Positions 35,746 through 44,138 of a DNA stretch of 64,000 bases are shown piece by piece. Source of the stretch: Rhizobiales bacterium GAS188 (lineage in GTDB: Bacteria > Pseudomonadota > Alphaproteobacteria > Rhizobiales > Beijerinckiaceae); assembly GCA_900104855.1 (NCBI GenBank), contig FNSS01000001.1, positions 3,658,001-3,722,000 of the forward strand, written 5' to 3'. A program made the position numbers and the translations under genes. How positions within the stretch are numbered: the first letter of the stretch is position 1; every line of letters begins with the position of its first letter. The notes beneath the pieces were generated by a model. That model had not been told where the DNA came from. It did not search any database and saw only the letters and a list, made by a program, of their open reading frames with translations.

Positions 35746-36765
35746 ATGCGCTTTGGCCTGATCGGCTATGGTGCCTGGGGCAGGTTTCACGCCGAGGCGA
35801 TCCGCAAGGCGCCGGGCGCCGAGCTTGCGGCCATCGCCTGCAGCAGCGAGGCGACCGCAAAGCTCGCCCGGGAGCGCTATCCGACAGCGAGGCTGCATCT
35901 GGATTACCGGGCGCTTCTCGCGGATGCTTCGATCGACGCGGTCGATATCGTCGTTCCCAATCACCTGCATGCGGAGATCGCCATTGCGGCGCTCGAGGCC
36001 GGCAAGAACGTACTCCTGGAAAAGCCCATGGCCGGCAATATCCCGGATTGCGATCGCATCGTCGCGGCCGTGCGCCGCAGCGGGCGCGTCCTCAGCGTCG
36101 GCCATGAATTCCGCGTCTCCTCGCAATGGGGGCTGATCCGCAAGCTGATCCGCGACGGCGAGATCGGCGAGCCGCTCTACGCCAATGTGAGTCTCTTCCG
36201 CTTTCCCTATCGGCAGGGTTCCGGCGGTTGGCGCTATGAGAGCGACCGCGTCGGCTCTTGGATCCTCGAGGAACCGGTGCATTTCTTCGACATGCTGATG
36301 TGGTGGTTCGAGGAGCTCGGCGATCCGCATCTCGTGCATGGTTTCGGCAATTCGAAGGATCGCGGCCGCGGGATGTATGATAATTTCTCGGCGGTGATGC
36401 GCTGGACAGGCGGGGCTTACGCGGTCGTGACGCAGACGCTCGCCGGCTTCGAGCACCATCATGTGGTCGAGATCACCGGTCGCGAGGGCTCGCTCCGGAC
36501 ATGGTGGTCGGGCACCATGGACCGTACTTTCGAGCCGCGGCACGAATTGAAGGTCAAGCGCAAGGGCGCGGATCAGTGCGAGATCATCGAGCTTGGCCGC
36601 TCCGGCGAGGTCTTCGAGCTCGAGGAGGAACTCGCGGCCACGGTGCGCGCTTTCGAGGCGGGGAAGCCGCTCGTCTCGGCCGAAGAGGCGCGCAAGCGCA
36701 TCATCGTCTGCCTCGAAGCCGAGCGTGCCGTAGCGGAGGGGTGCGAGGTGGCGCTAAGCTTCTGA
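35746..36765 (+). CDS. Gfo/Idh/MocA family oxidoreductase
   Basis: A 339-residue NAD(P)-dependent sugar or polyol dehydrogenase. The Rossmann motif is GLIGYGAWGRFHAEAI, the family's EKP motif is in VLLEKPMAGN with the catalytic Lys, and the substrate domain has VGSWILEEPVHFFDML with the conserved His. GGAGA precedes the ATG. It heads an operon with a sugar ABC importer, so it likely oxidises the imported sugar, for example an inositol or a glucose-type sugar; the exact substrate is not readable. Confidence 0.92.
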   Translation: MRFGLIGYGAWGRFHAEAIRKAPGAELAAIACSSEATAKLARERYPTARLHLDYRALLADASIDAVDIVVPNHLHAEIAIAALEAGKNVLLEKPMAGNIPDCDRIVAAVRRSGRVLSVGHEFRVSSQWGLIRKLIRDGEIGEPLYANVSLFRFPYRQGSGGWRYESDRVGSWILEEPVHFFDMLMWWFEELGDPHLVHGFGNSKDRGRGMYDNFSAVMRWTGGAYAVVTQTLAGFEHHHVVEITGREGSLRTWWSGTMDRTFEPRHELKVKRKGADQCEIIELGRSGEVFELEEELAATVRAFEAGKPLVSAEEARKRIIVCLEAERAVAEGCEVALSF

Positions 36766-36867
36766 GTAAGGGACGCGCGATCCTCGGGCTTATTCTTGGG
36801 CTCGTTCTTGGGCTCGTGCGGCGACAGAAATCGACGTCGGAATGACGCGTTCGAAGGGAGGAAAGCC

Positions 36868-38157
36868 ATGAGCCTCAGGAAAGATTTGGGCTTCAGAAAA
36901 GATTTGCATCGCAGGAAAGTCTTGAAGGCTGCTTTGGCGGGCGCCGGCATTCTCGCCGCCCCGGCCTATCTGCGTGCCCAATCCGCGAAGAAGCTCAGCC
37001 TGCTGACCTGGAACATCGCCGATCAGCAGGCGCTGTTCCAGCAGGAGTTCGCCGATTTCAAGGCCGCCAATCCGGGAGTCGAGATCGAATGGCTCGACAA
37101 GAAGGGCCCCGATCTTCCGGCCTTCTACCAGACGCAGATCGTCGCCGGCACGCCGCCCGACATCGTCGATCTGCAAGGCGCGATCTGGGTTCAATACGCG
37201 GCCGATGGCGGCCTCGTCGATCTCACGCCCTATCTGAAGAACGAGCCCGAGGTGGCGAAGCGCTTCAACACCGACTATCTCGGCGGCTGGGTCTATCAAG
37301 GGAAGAACTACCTTCTCCCCTTCTATGTCGCCAAGACGCTGCTCTTCTACAACAAGACGATGTTCAAGGAGGTTGGCCTCGAGGGGCCGCCGCAGAGCTT
37401 CGACGACATCATCGGCTTCTCGCAAAAGCTGGCGAAGGGCGAGAAGACCGGCTTCCTCACGCTCAATTTCGACTGGCTCTATTGGCCGTTGCTCAAGATG
37501 AACGGCGTCGAGCTCCTCTCGCCCGACGGCAAGAAGGCGGCCTTCAACACGCCGCAGACCGCAGATGCCTTGGGGCGGCTCGCCAAGGCGACCGATTCAG
37601 GCGCGATCAACAAGATCGCCTGGACCGGTCGCTGGGTCGAGCCGAACGGCGCCTTCGCGTCCGGCACGGTCGGCATGCTGCACGCGCACTCGGCCTCCTA
37701 TTTCTTCGTCAAGGGCCAGGGACCGTGGATCAACGACCAGACGCTTGGCGCTTCGCACGCGCCCGGCTTCTGGTCGACGCCGACCAATCACGGCTTTGCC
37801 ATCTCGAAGGGCTCGAAGAATCCGGACCTCGCCTGGAGCTTCATCAAGCACATGACGAGCGACAAATGGGCTTCGGCCTTCTTCAAGACGAGAAGCGTGC
37901 TGACCGCCAATGTCGCGGCCGACAATGACGGCCTTGCCCAGCTCGAGAAGAGCGAGCCCCTGGCCGCGGCCGTGCTGCGCACCCAGATCGAGCACACCGA
38001 CAAGCTCACCGGCAATTGGCCCTTGCCTTACGACGCCGAGCTCAAGGATGCGTTCTGGCCCGAGATCCAGAACGCGGTACTCGGCCGCAAGGATGCGAAG
38101 ACCGCGCTTGCGGACGCCGAGCGCAGCGTGAACCGGCTTCTCGCCCGGAAGGCTTAG
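36868..38157 (+). CDS. Sugar ABC transporter substrate-binding protein (family 1)
   Basis: A 429-residue periplasmic binding protein (SBP_bac_1). The N terminus carries LHRRKVLKAALAGAGILAAP, a twin-arginine type signal ending near LRAQS. The mature domain starts KLSLLTWNIADQQALFQQEF and has the usual IVAGTPPDIVDLQGAIWVQY. Its start has GGGAGG 7-12 nt upstream. It is the second gene of the operon and precedes the two permeases. Confidence 0.92.
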   Translation: MSLRKDLGFRKDLHRRKVLKAALAGAGILAAPAYLRAQSAKKLSLLTWNIADQQALFQQEFADFKAANPGVEIEWLDKKGPDLPAFYQTQIVAGTPPDIVDLQGAIWVQYAADGGLVDLTPYLKNEPEVAKRFNTDYLGGWVYQGKNYLLPFYVAKTLLFYNKTMFKEVGLEGPPQSFDDIIGFSQKLAKGEKTGFLTLNFDWLYWPLLKMNGVELLSPDGKKAAFNTPQTADALGRLAKATDSGAINKIAWTGRWVEPNGAFASGTVGMLHAHSASYFFVKGQGPWINDQTLGASHAPGFWSTPTNHGFAISKGSKNPDLAWSFIKHMTSDKWASAFFKTRSVLTANVAADNDGLAQLEKSEPLAAAVLRTQIEHTDKLTGNWPLPYDAELKDAFWPEIQNAVLGRKDAKTALADAERSVNRLLARKA

Positions 38158-38193
38158 GGCGAGGTGGTGGACCCGGATGACTGAGGAGGGCCG

Positions 38194-39129
38194 ATGGCTT
38201 CGGTCATAGCGGCGTCGGTGCCCGTGCGCTCCGGCAGGGTGCTGCGCAACCGCACACGCCAGGCCGTGCTGGTCTGGTGCTTCCTGGCGCCGTCGCTTGC
38301 GATCTTCCTGCTCTACCGGATCATTCCGCTCGCCTGGAACCTCATCCTCTCCTTCGAATACTGGTCGCCCCTGCGGCCCGCCGTATTCGCGGGCTTCGAC
38401 CATTATCAGGATCTCTACGAGGACGAGGTGTTCTGGCAGGCGTTGTGGAACACGCTGATCGTCATCGCCAGCGCGCCGATCGGCATCGCCGTCGCGCTCC
38501 TGCTGGCGCTTCTCGTCAACTCGGATATTCGCGGGCGCGACGTCTATCGCACCATCATCTTCCTGTCCTATCCCCTGATGACGGTCGCGGTCGCCATCAT
38601 CTGGCGATGGATGTTCGACGAACGGGTCGGGCTCATCAATTATGCGGCGCGCCTGCTCGACCTCGCCGACAAGCCGATCCCCTTCCTCAATTCCTTCACC
38701 TTTGCCCTGCCATCCGTCATCGCCGCGAACATCTGGCAGATGCTCGGCTTCTACATGATCATCCTGCTCACCGGCTTGCAGAACATCCCGCAGGAGCTGC
38801 ACGAGGCCGCCGCGATCGACGGGGCGAGCGCCTGGCAGCGCTTCCGGCGCATCACCCTGCCGCTGCTCAGGCCGTCGGTGTTCTTGGCCTTCGTCATCGG
38901 CATGCTGAACTCGGTGACGAGCTTCGACCTTGTCTATGTGATGACAGGCGGTGGCCCCGGCCGCGCCACCGAGATCCTCGTCACCTACATCTACAAGCTC
39001 GGCTTCGGGCAGACGAAATTCGACTATGCGGCGGCCGTCACCATCGTCTTCTTCGTGCTGCTGATCGTGGTGGCCTGGGGTGCCAACCGGCTTTCGGGCG
39101 GCGATGCCGGTTCGGTCGAAACGCAATGA
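38194..39129 (+). CDS. Sugar ABC transporter permease (MalF-like)
   Basis: A 311-residue inner-membrane permease with about six helices. The EAA loop LHEAAAIDGASAWQRFRRIT near residue 205 docks the ATPase. CFLAPSLAIFLLYRIIPLAW is the characteristic first helix. It overlaps the next permease by 4 nt (ATGA). Confidence 0.93.
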   Translation: MASVIAASVPVRSGRVLRNRTRQAVLVWCFLAPSLAIFLLYRIIPLAWNLILSFEYWSPLRPAVFAGFDHYQDLYEDEVFWQALWNTLIVIASAPIGIAVALLLALLVNSDIRGRDVYRTIIFLSYPLMTVAVAIIWRWMFDERVGLINYAARLLDLADKPIPFLNSFTFALPSVIAANIWQMLGFYMIILLTGLQNIPQELHEAAAIDGASAWQRFRRITLPLLRPSVFLAFVIGMLNSVTSFDLVYVMTGGGPGRATEILVTYIYKLGFGQTKFDYAAAVTIVFFVLLIVVAWGANRLSGGDAGSVETQ

Positions 39130-39941
39130 TGCATCGCCATCCCCGCTGGCCGATCCATCTCGCCTTGATGCTGGCGAGCTTCGTGATGCTCGTGCCCTTC
39201 TATTGGGTGCTCAAGACCAGCCTGTCGGGCGAGAACATCTACGCCTACCCGCCGTCGATCATCCCGAAGAACGCCAATCTGTTCTATTATGTGGATGTCT
39301 GGTACTCGATCCCGTTCGCCCGCTATTTCCTCAACAGCGTGATCGTCTCCGCCATCGCGGTCGCGGCCAATGTCGTCTTCAACGCCATGGCGGGCTATGC
39401 GCTGACGCGAAGCTTCGCCGGGAAGGGCTTCGTCATCCTCCTGTTCCTCTCCTGCATGATGGTGCCGTTCCAGGCGACCATCATCCCGGCCTATCTGATC
39501 ACCGGCAGGCTCGGCTTGCTCGATTCCTGGCTCGGCCTCGCTTTGCCGCAATGCTCGACCATCATCTGCATCTTCGTGTTCAAGGCGAGCTTCGAGGCGG
39601 TGCCGAAATCGCTGATCGACGCGGCCAAGATCGACGGCCTGTCCGAATGGGCCATCATCTGGCGCGTGATGATGCCGCTCGCGAAATCCGCCGTCGCCAC
39701 CAACGTCATTCTCGCCTTCATCTGGTCCTGGAACAACTTCCTCTGGCCGCTGATCATGACGCGCACGCCCGAAATGCAGACGCTGCCTCTCGGTCTCGCG
39801 CGCTTCCTCTCGTACCAGGAGGACACCACCGGGGCGCTCTACGCCTTCTGCATCATGGTCCTGGCTCCGGGCCTGCTCTTGTTCCTCCTGGCTCAGAAGG
39901 AATTCATCAGCGGCCTGACATCCGGCGCGACGAAGGGGTAG
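39126..39941 (+). CDS. Sugar ABC transporter permease (MalG-like)
   Basis: A 271-residue permease with about six helices and the EAA loop SLIDAAKIDGLSEWAIIWRV. The ATG at 39126 overlaps the preceding stop; a second ATG follows directly. It pairs with the MalF-like permease. No ATP-binding subunit follows, so an ATPase from another locus (MsmK/UgpC-type, often shared) must energise this importer. Confidence 0.93.
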   Translation: MMHRHPRWPIHLALMLASFVMLVPFYWVLKTSLSGENIYAYPPSIIPKNANLFYYVDVWYSIPFARYFLNSVIVSAIAVAANVVFNAMAGYALTRSFAGKGFVILLFLSCMMVPFQATIIPAYLITGRLGLLDSWLGLALPQCSTIICIFVFKASFEAVPKSLIDAAKIDGLSEWAIIWRVMMPLAKSAVATNVILAFIWSWNNFLWPLIMTRTPEMQTLPLGLARFLSYQEDTTGALYAFCIMVLAPGLLLFLLAQKEFISGLTSGATKG

Positions 39942-39943
39942 CG

Positions 39944-40345
39944 ATGCGCGACGACGTTCCTCCCCGAACGGGCTGGCGGCGCCTCCTCAACCGCTTCGTC
40001 CTGGTGCCGGGCGCCATCGCTGTCGTGGCTCTCATCTGGAACATCTATGTCACGACCCATGACCACGGCCTCGTCACCGGCCAGGTGGTCGATGCTTCGG
40101 GCAAGCCGGTCGCCGATGCCACCGTGACCTTATGGGTCTTCAACTTCACCACTTTCGAGGAGAGGCAGCACGTCAAGACCGACGCTGCCGGCATGTTCCG
40201 CTTCACCGACAACCCGTCGCACAAGATCGAGCTCAGCGCCGAAAAAGCCGGGATCGGGCGCTCCCGGCGCCTGCCCGTCCGGCTGTTTTTTCAGGCGCAA
40301 GACACGGCGCTCGCCCAGCCGCTCGAGCTTCCAGGTCCGAGTTGA
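39944..40345 (+). CDS. Membrane-anchored carboxypeptidase-regulatory-like (transthyretin fold) protein
   Basis: A 133-residue protein with one N-terminal membrane helix (FVLVPGAIAVVALIWNIYV) and a periplasmic beta-sandwich of the CarboxypepD_reg type: GLVTGQVVDASGKPVADATVTL, then KTDAAGMFRFTDN. It starts 2 nt after the permease stop, so it belongs to the sugar operon. In other systems such domains bind proteins or sugars outside the membrane. A role in substrate delivery is only inference. Confidence 0.8.
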   Translation: MRDDVPPRTGWRRLLNRFVLVPGAIAVVALIWNIYVTTHDHGLVTGQVVDASGKPVADATVTLWVFNFTTFEERQHVKTDAAGMFRFTDNPSHKIELSAEKAGIGRSRRLPVRLFFQAQDTALAQPLELPGPS

Positions 40346-40410
40346 GGCCGCGCTGCTCAAACCCTGAGCGGATGCCTAATTTATAGGCAAATCCGTCGCG
40401 GGATGAAGTG

Positions 40411-40640
40411 TGCACCAGCGCCCAACTCTCCCCTTGCGGGCTAATGTGAACGCAGATTTAGCAGGGCGCCTATCCCTCCCATGCGAAGCAGGGGAGGGTG
40501 GACGCGAGGCCCTTGCCGAGCGGACGGGTGGGGTCCGCTGCCGGAGAAGGCCCCCACCCGTCCCTCGCTGTGCTCGGGACACCCTCCCCCGCTTCGCGGA
40601 GGAGGGATAGAGCGCTTCCCGCAAGGGGAGAGTTGGCCCA
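40411..40640 (+). repeat. Nested inverted palindromic repeats
   Basis: The outer pair CCAACTCTCCCCTTGCGGG (about 40422-40440) and CCCGCAAGGGGAGAGTTGG (40618-40636) encloses an inner pair. The inner left element has CTATCCCTCCCATGCGAAGC and CGGACGGGTGGGG; the inner right has CCCCACCCGTCCCTCGCTG and GGAGGGATAG. The layout looks like one repeat pair inserted into another. No gene lies in this 400-bp gap. Confidence 0.8.
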
Positions 40641-40684
40641 GCGCTTTCCGCAAACCCGTACCGCGAGAGATCCGCGACCCCTGC

Positions 40685-40701
40685 TTGGCACGTCCTTTGT
40701 A
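40685..40701 (+). promoter_or_regulatory. Sigma-54 (RpoN) promoter of glnK-amtB
   Basis: TTGGCACGTCCTTTGTA contains the -24 GG (TGGCACG) and -12 (TTGTA) elements with exact sigma-54 spacing; the only consensus departure is TTGTA for TTGCA. The start site would fall near 40713, about 40 nt before glnK. It implies NtrC control under nitrogen limitation. Confidence 0.8.
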
Positions 40702-40702
40702 A

Positions 40703-41092
<390 letters not shown>

Positions 41093-41130
41093 ACCCCGCG
41101 CCGGCACATTCCACGGACAGGAATCAACTC

Positions 41131-42591
41131 ATGACGTTCAAGATATTTTCCCGTGTGGGGCTCCTCGCATTGATCTGCGCGATCGTCCTCGCAGCCTTCG
41201 CAACCTTCGTCCCCGCCGACCACTCCTTCGCGCAGACGACCGCGGCTCCCGCGGCCGCCACCGCGGCTCCAGCCGCAGCACCTGCAGCCGCACCCACCGC
41301 CGCACCCGCCTGCGATGCCACCGCCAATCCCAAGGTGCTGACGAATTGCACGCCGAACTCCGGCGACACGGCCTGGATGCTGACCTCGATGGCGCTGGTG
41401 CTGATGATGACCATTCCGGGCCTCGGCCTGTTCTACGGCGGCATGGTGCGCAAGAAGAATGTCGGCGACACGGTGATGACGAGCTTCGCCATCACCTGCC
41501 TCGTCACCGTGTTGTTCGCGGTGGTCACCTACAGCCTGGCTTTCACCGAGGGCACCCCGTTCCTCGGAGGCTTCAGCCGCGTCTTCCTGCGCGACATCGT
41601 GAGCGATATCGGAAAGGGCGGCATCGGCAATCCCAACCCGCTCGCGCCGACCATCCCCGAGACGGTGTATATGTGCTTCCAGATGACCTTCGCGATCATC
41701 ACGCCGGCGCTGATCGCCGGCGCCTTCGCGGAGCGCATGAAGTTTTCGGCCATGCTGTGGTTCATCGGCCTGTGGGCGGTCCTCGTCTACGCGCCGATCG
41801 CGCATTGGGTCTGGGGCCCGGACGGCTTCTTCAACAGCTCGAATGACGCGGCCTGGTTCAAGGTGCTCGACTTCGCGGGCGGCACGGTGGTGCATATCGA
41901 TGCCGGCGTCGCGGGGCTGATGTGCGCGCTCGTCCTCGGCAAGCGCCGCGACACGGGCCCGGGCCACAACATGGTGCTCACCTTCATCGGCGCGGCGCTT
42001 CTGTGGGTTGGCTGGTTCGGCTTCAATGCGGGCTCGGCCGTCAGCGCCGGCGTGCAGGCCGGCATGGCGATGACGGTCACGCAGATCGCCACCGCGGTTG
42101 CCGGCCTCGCCTGGATGTTCGTGGAATGGGCGCATCGCGGCAAGCCGACCGTCATCGGCATCGCCTCGGGCGCGGTCGCCGGCCTCGTCGCCATCACGCC
42201 GGCTTCGGGCTTCGTCGGCCCGGTCGGCTCGATGGTGATCGGAGTCGCTGCCGGCGTCGCCTGTTATCTCGGCGCCACCTCGCTGAAGCATGCCTTCGGC
42301 TATGACGACGCGCTCGACTGCTTCGGCGTGCATGCGGTCGGCGGCATCGTCGGCGCCCTCCTCACGGGCGTCTTCGCGGTCGAGCAATATGGCGGCACGG
42401 CGGGCCTGATCGAGGGCAATGTGCATCAAGTGTGGAACCAGATCGTCGGCATCTCCGTGGTGATCGCCTATGACGCCATCATCTCGCTGGTCATCCTCAA
42501 GGTCATCGACGTGACGATCGGGCTTCGCGTCAACAAGGAGATCGAGCAGGAAGGGCTCGATCTCGCCCTGCATGGCGAGGCCGTGCAGTGA
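41131..42591 (+). CDS. amtB: Ammonium transporter AmtB
   Basis: A 486-residue Amt/MEP/Rh channel. A signal-like helix (VGLLALICAIVLAAFATFVP) and an Ala/Pro-rich linker precede 11 helices with the family blocks GLFYGGMVRKKNV, FAFAERMKF-like GAFAERMKFSAMLW, FAGGTVVHIDAGVAGLMCAL and the twin-His second residue in CFGVHAVGGIVGALLTGVF. The ATG at 41131 is preferred to a GTG overlapping the glnK stop because it begins the signal peptide and has AGGA upstream. It is co-transcribed with glnK and ends at a strong terminator. Confidence 0.95.
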   Translation: MTFKIFSRVGLLALICAIVLAAFATFVPADHSFAQTTAAPAAATAAPAAAPAAAPTAAPACDATANPKVLTNCTPNSGDTAWMLTSMALVLMMTIPGLGLFYGGMVRKKNVGDTVMTSFAITCLVTVLFAVVTYSLAFTEGTPFLGGFSRVFLRDIVSDIGKGGIGNPNPLAPTIPETVYMCFQMTFAIITPALIAGAFAERMKFSAMLWFIGLWAVLVYAPIAHWVWGPDGFFNSSNDAAWFKVLDFAGGTVVHIDAGVAGLMCALVLGKRRDTGPGHNMVLTFIGAALLWVGWFGFNAGSAVSAGVQAGMAMTVTQIATAVAGLAWMFVEWAHRGKPTVIGIASGAVAGLVAITPASGFVGPVGSMVIGVAAGVACYLGATSLKHAFGYDDALDCFGVHAVGGIVGALLTGVFAVEQYGGTAGLIEGNVHQVWNQIVGISVVIAYDAIISLVILKVIDVTIGLRVNKEIEQEGLDLALHGEAVQ

Positions 42592-42673
42592 GGCTCGCGG
42601 CCTTGATGACGGCGCCGCAAGCGCCGATCTGATCTCGTTCTCCGATCTGATCTCTCTCGGGCTCTCCCGAACT

Positions 42674-42704
42674 GGGGCGCGGCAAGGCCGCGCCCCTTTT
42701 TTTT
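42674..42704 (+). terminator. Rho-independent terminator after amtB
   Basis: Perfect 10-bp stem GGGGCGCGGC (42674-42683) / GCCGCGCCCC (42687-42696) with an AAG loop and eight T residues (42697-42704). Confidence 0.96.
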
Positions 42705-42896
42705 GTGCTTGGCGGGAATCAGGCGGAGCCAGCCGGCTTCGAGGGCGGAGCGCGGCGAAGCCGAGGGACCCATCTTTGCGCCTGCCACATTCAAACGGAG
42801 CCACCGCCGCTATTTCTCCTCGCTGGCCGAAGCGCTTGAACGCGTGCATTGGATATATATCTTGGTGTCGACCGGAGCCGCAGAGGAGACCTTCCT

Positions 42897-42926
42897 ATGG
42901 CTACCGAGAAACGCCCGCGTTCATGA
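42897..42926 (+). CDS. Possible 9-residue leader peptide
   Basis: ATG at 42897 with GAGGAG 8 nt upstream starts MATEKRPRS, then TGA at 42924-42926. The stop overlaps the ATG of the next small frame (ATGA at 42923). It could be a leader peptide, or the true start of a longer protein broken by a frameshift near 42923. The upstream GGATATATATCTTGG (42851-42865) may hold a promoter. Confidence 0.35.
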   Translation: MATEKRPRS

Positions 42927-43042
42927 AGGCGGCGCAAGCCCAGCTCAACGGCCCTGCCGCGAAGGCGATGGCGGACCATTTGAACAGTCCGGCCGTGAAA
43001 GCGATCTTCAACCGGCTTGGATGGGGATTGGGGGCACCATGA
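42923..43042 (+). CDS. Possible 39-residue small protein upstream of the 105-aa gene
   Basis: The frame MKAAQAQLNGPAAKAMADHL...RLGWGLGAP ends with TGA overlapping the ATG of the 105-residue gene (ATGA at 43039-43042). It is helical in character with repeated GPAAKAMADHL / SPAVKAIFNRL segments. It has no ribosome site of its own, so expression would need coupling to the 9-residue leader. No family recognised. Confidence 0.4.
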   Translation: MKAAQAQLNGPAAKAMADHLNSPAVKAIFNRLGWGLGAP

Positions 43043-43356
43043 AGAAAACTGCAACGATCACGCTTATAGAGAATACCACTGCGGGAAATCCACCCAAGGT
43101 CTTTGCCGCGCAAACCGTAGAAATCCACCACGAGGCGGATACGATTCAGCAAGGGCTGGATGGTCGTATCAGCACGGCTCACCATCCATCCAAAATATTC
43201 TGGTTTGGTGGAACCGCAGTGTATTTGGCAAACGTCACCAATGTGAAGATTGTCGGGAATAGTGGTGAGGTCTTTGTCGATGGTGAGTTAAACAAAACCT
43301 ACGGCGGCCCGCGCGATATGGCTGGAGGTGTGGCGTTCTCCGTTTATAGGCCATAA
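43039..43356 (+). CDS. 105-residue protein of unknown family, copy 1
   Basis: A soluble, beta-rich small protein beginning MKKTATITLIENT, with AQTVEIHHEADTI, GRISTAHHPSKIFWFGGTA and VKIVGNSGEVFVDGELN. There is no signal peptide or membrane segment. A paralogue about 77% identical is encoded at 47645-47962. Base composition is clearly less GC-rich than the neighbours, which with the duplication suggests recent acquisition. The His-rich centre (HH...HH) could bind metal, but I do not recognise a fold or function. Confidence 0.75.
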   Translation: MKKTATITLIENTTAGNPPKVFAAQTVEIHHEADTIQQGLDGRISTAHHPSKIFWFGGTAVYLANVTNVKIVGNSGEVFVDGELNKTYGGPRDMAGGVAFSVYRP

Positions 43357-43374
43357 GGTAACGATCGGCCGGCG

Positions 43375-44040
43375 TTACTGGCTCGTCGAGCGCCTGCTCG
43401 ACTGCTGACGCTTGCCGATCCGGTAGGCGCAGCGACGGGCACCGGCGAGAATATGATCGATGCGCTCGACGGTGACGTCGGTCCCCAGAACGGCGCGGAA
43501 AATCGCCAGCTCGGAACGACAAAGACCTTGGCAAGCTGCTGCCGCCGCGCAAATCGGGCAGTGGTTCTCGACGAACAGAAAGCTTCCCCGCATGTCTTCG
43601 GCGACGCTCGCCATGTAGCCCTCGCGGCTTCGAATTTCCGCGAGGGCGGTGAGTTTTTGATGAAGCGAATGTCGTTCTCCGACGAGCTTGCGGTAATCCG
43701 CAACGCTCGCACGCTCGCGGTGCTCGATCAGCTTTTCCAACCCGCTGTCCCCAAAGACATCGCGCAAGGACCGCAACAGATCGAGGGTCAGATCGGAATG
43801 ACGGTCGGGGAAGCGGTCGTGACCTCGCTGCGCCAACCGCCAGTATTTCCTTGGCCGCCCCCGCCCTTCGCGTTGCTCCTCGCTCTCCACCAGGCCTGCC
43901 GTTTCGAGCTTGTGGAGATGCTGGCGCGCGCCGGCCGAGGTCATGTCGAGGCGTGACCCGATGTCGGCGGCGGTCTGCGATCCGCGGGTCTTCAGGTGAA
44001 ACAGGATGCGATCCCGACTGCGGTCTTCGTCTTGACTCAT
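43375..44040 (-). CDS. SufR-like iron-sulfur winged-helix regulator
   Basis: A 221-residue regulator. The N-terminal ArsR/DeoR-like winged helix reads RILFHLKTRGSQTAADIGSR, DMTSAGARQHLHKLETAGLV and EGRGRPRKYWRL. The C-terminal part has the Cys set ENHCPICAAAAACQGLC and RRCAYRIG, as in SufR-type regulators that hold an iron-sulfur cluster. It is divergent from an MFS exporter gene, and an inverted repeat lies in the shared gap. It probably represses the exporter; the signal could be redox or iron state. Confidence 0.82.
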   Translation of the reverse strand: MSQDEDRSRDRILFHLKTRGSQTAADIGSRLDMTSAGARQHLHKLETAGLVESEEQREGRGRPRKYWRLAQRGHDRFPDRHSDLTLDLLRSLRDVFGDSGLEKLIEHRERASVADYRKLVGERHSLHQKLTALAEIRSREGYMASVAEDMRGSFLFVENHCPICAAAAACQGLCRSELAIFRAVLGTDVTVERIDHILAGARRCAYRIGKRQQSSRRSTSQ

Positions 44041-44051
44041 GATACCTTTAA

Positions 44052-44075
44052 TTTAGAAAGCGAATGCTATCTAAA
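44052..44075 (+). promoter_or_regulatory. Inverted-repeat operator between the SufR-like gene and the MFS gene
   Basis: TTTAGAAAGC (44052-44061), spacer GAAT, GCTATCTAAA (44066-44075); the arms match at 9 of 10 positions. It is 12 bp before the regulator's start codon and upstream of the chosen exporter start, so it can control both. Confidence 0.7.
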
Positions 44076-44138
44076 ATAACCTGGATGTCGATCGCAGGCA
44101 ACCCCCCGCGCCCGAGTCCCGGGAGGGAGGCAACAGGC

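Noticed and set aside
38277-39125. Extension of the MalG-like permease frame upstream through the MalF-like gene
   Set aside because: It is out of frame with the real MalF-like protein; the permease begins at the ATGA overlap at 39126.
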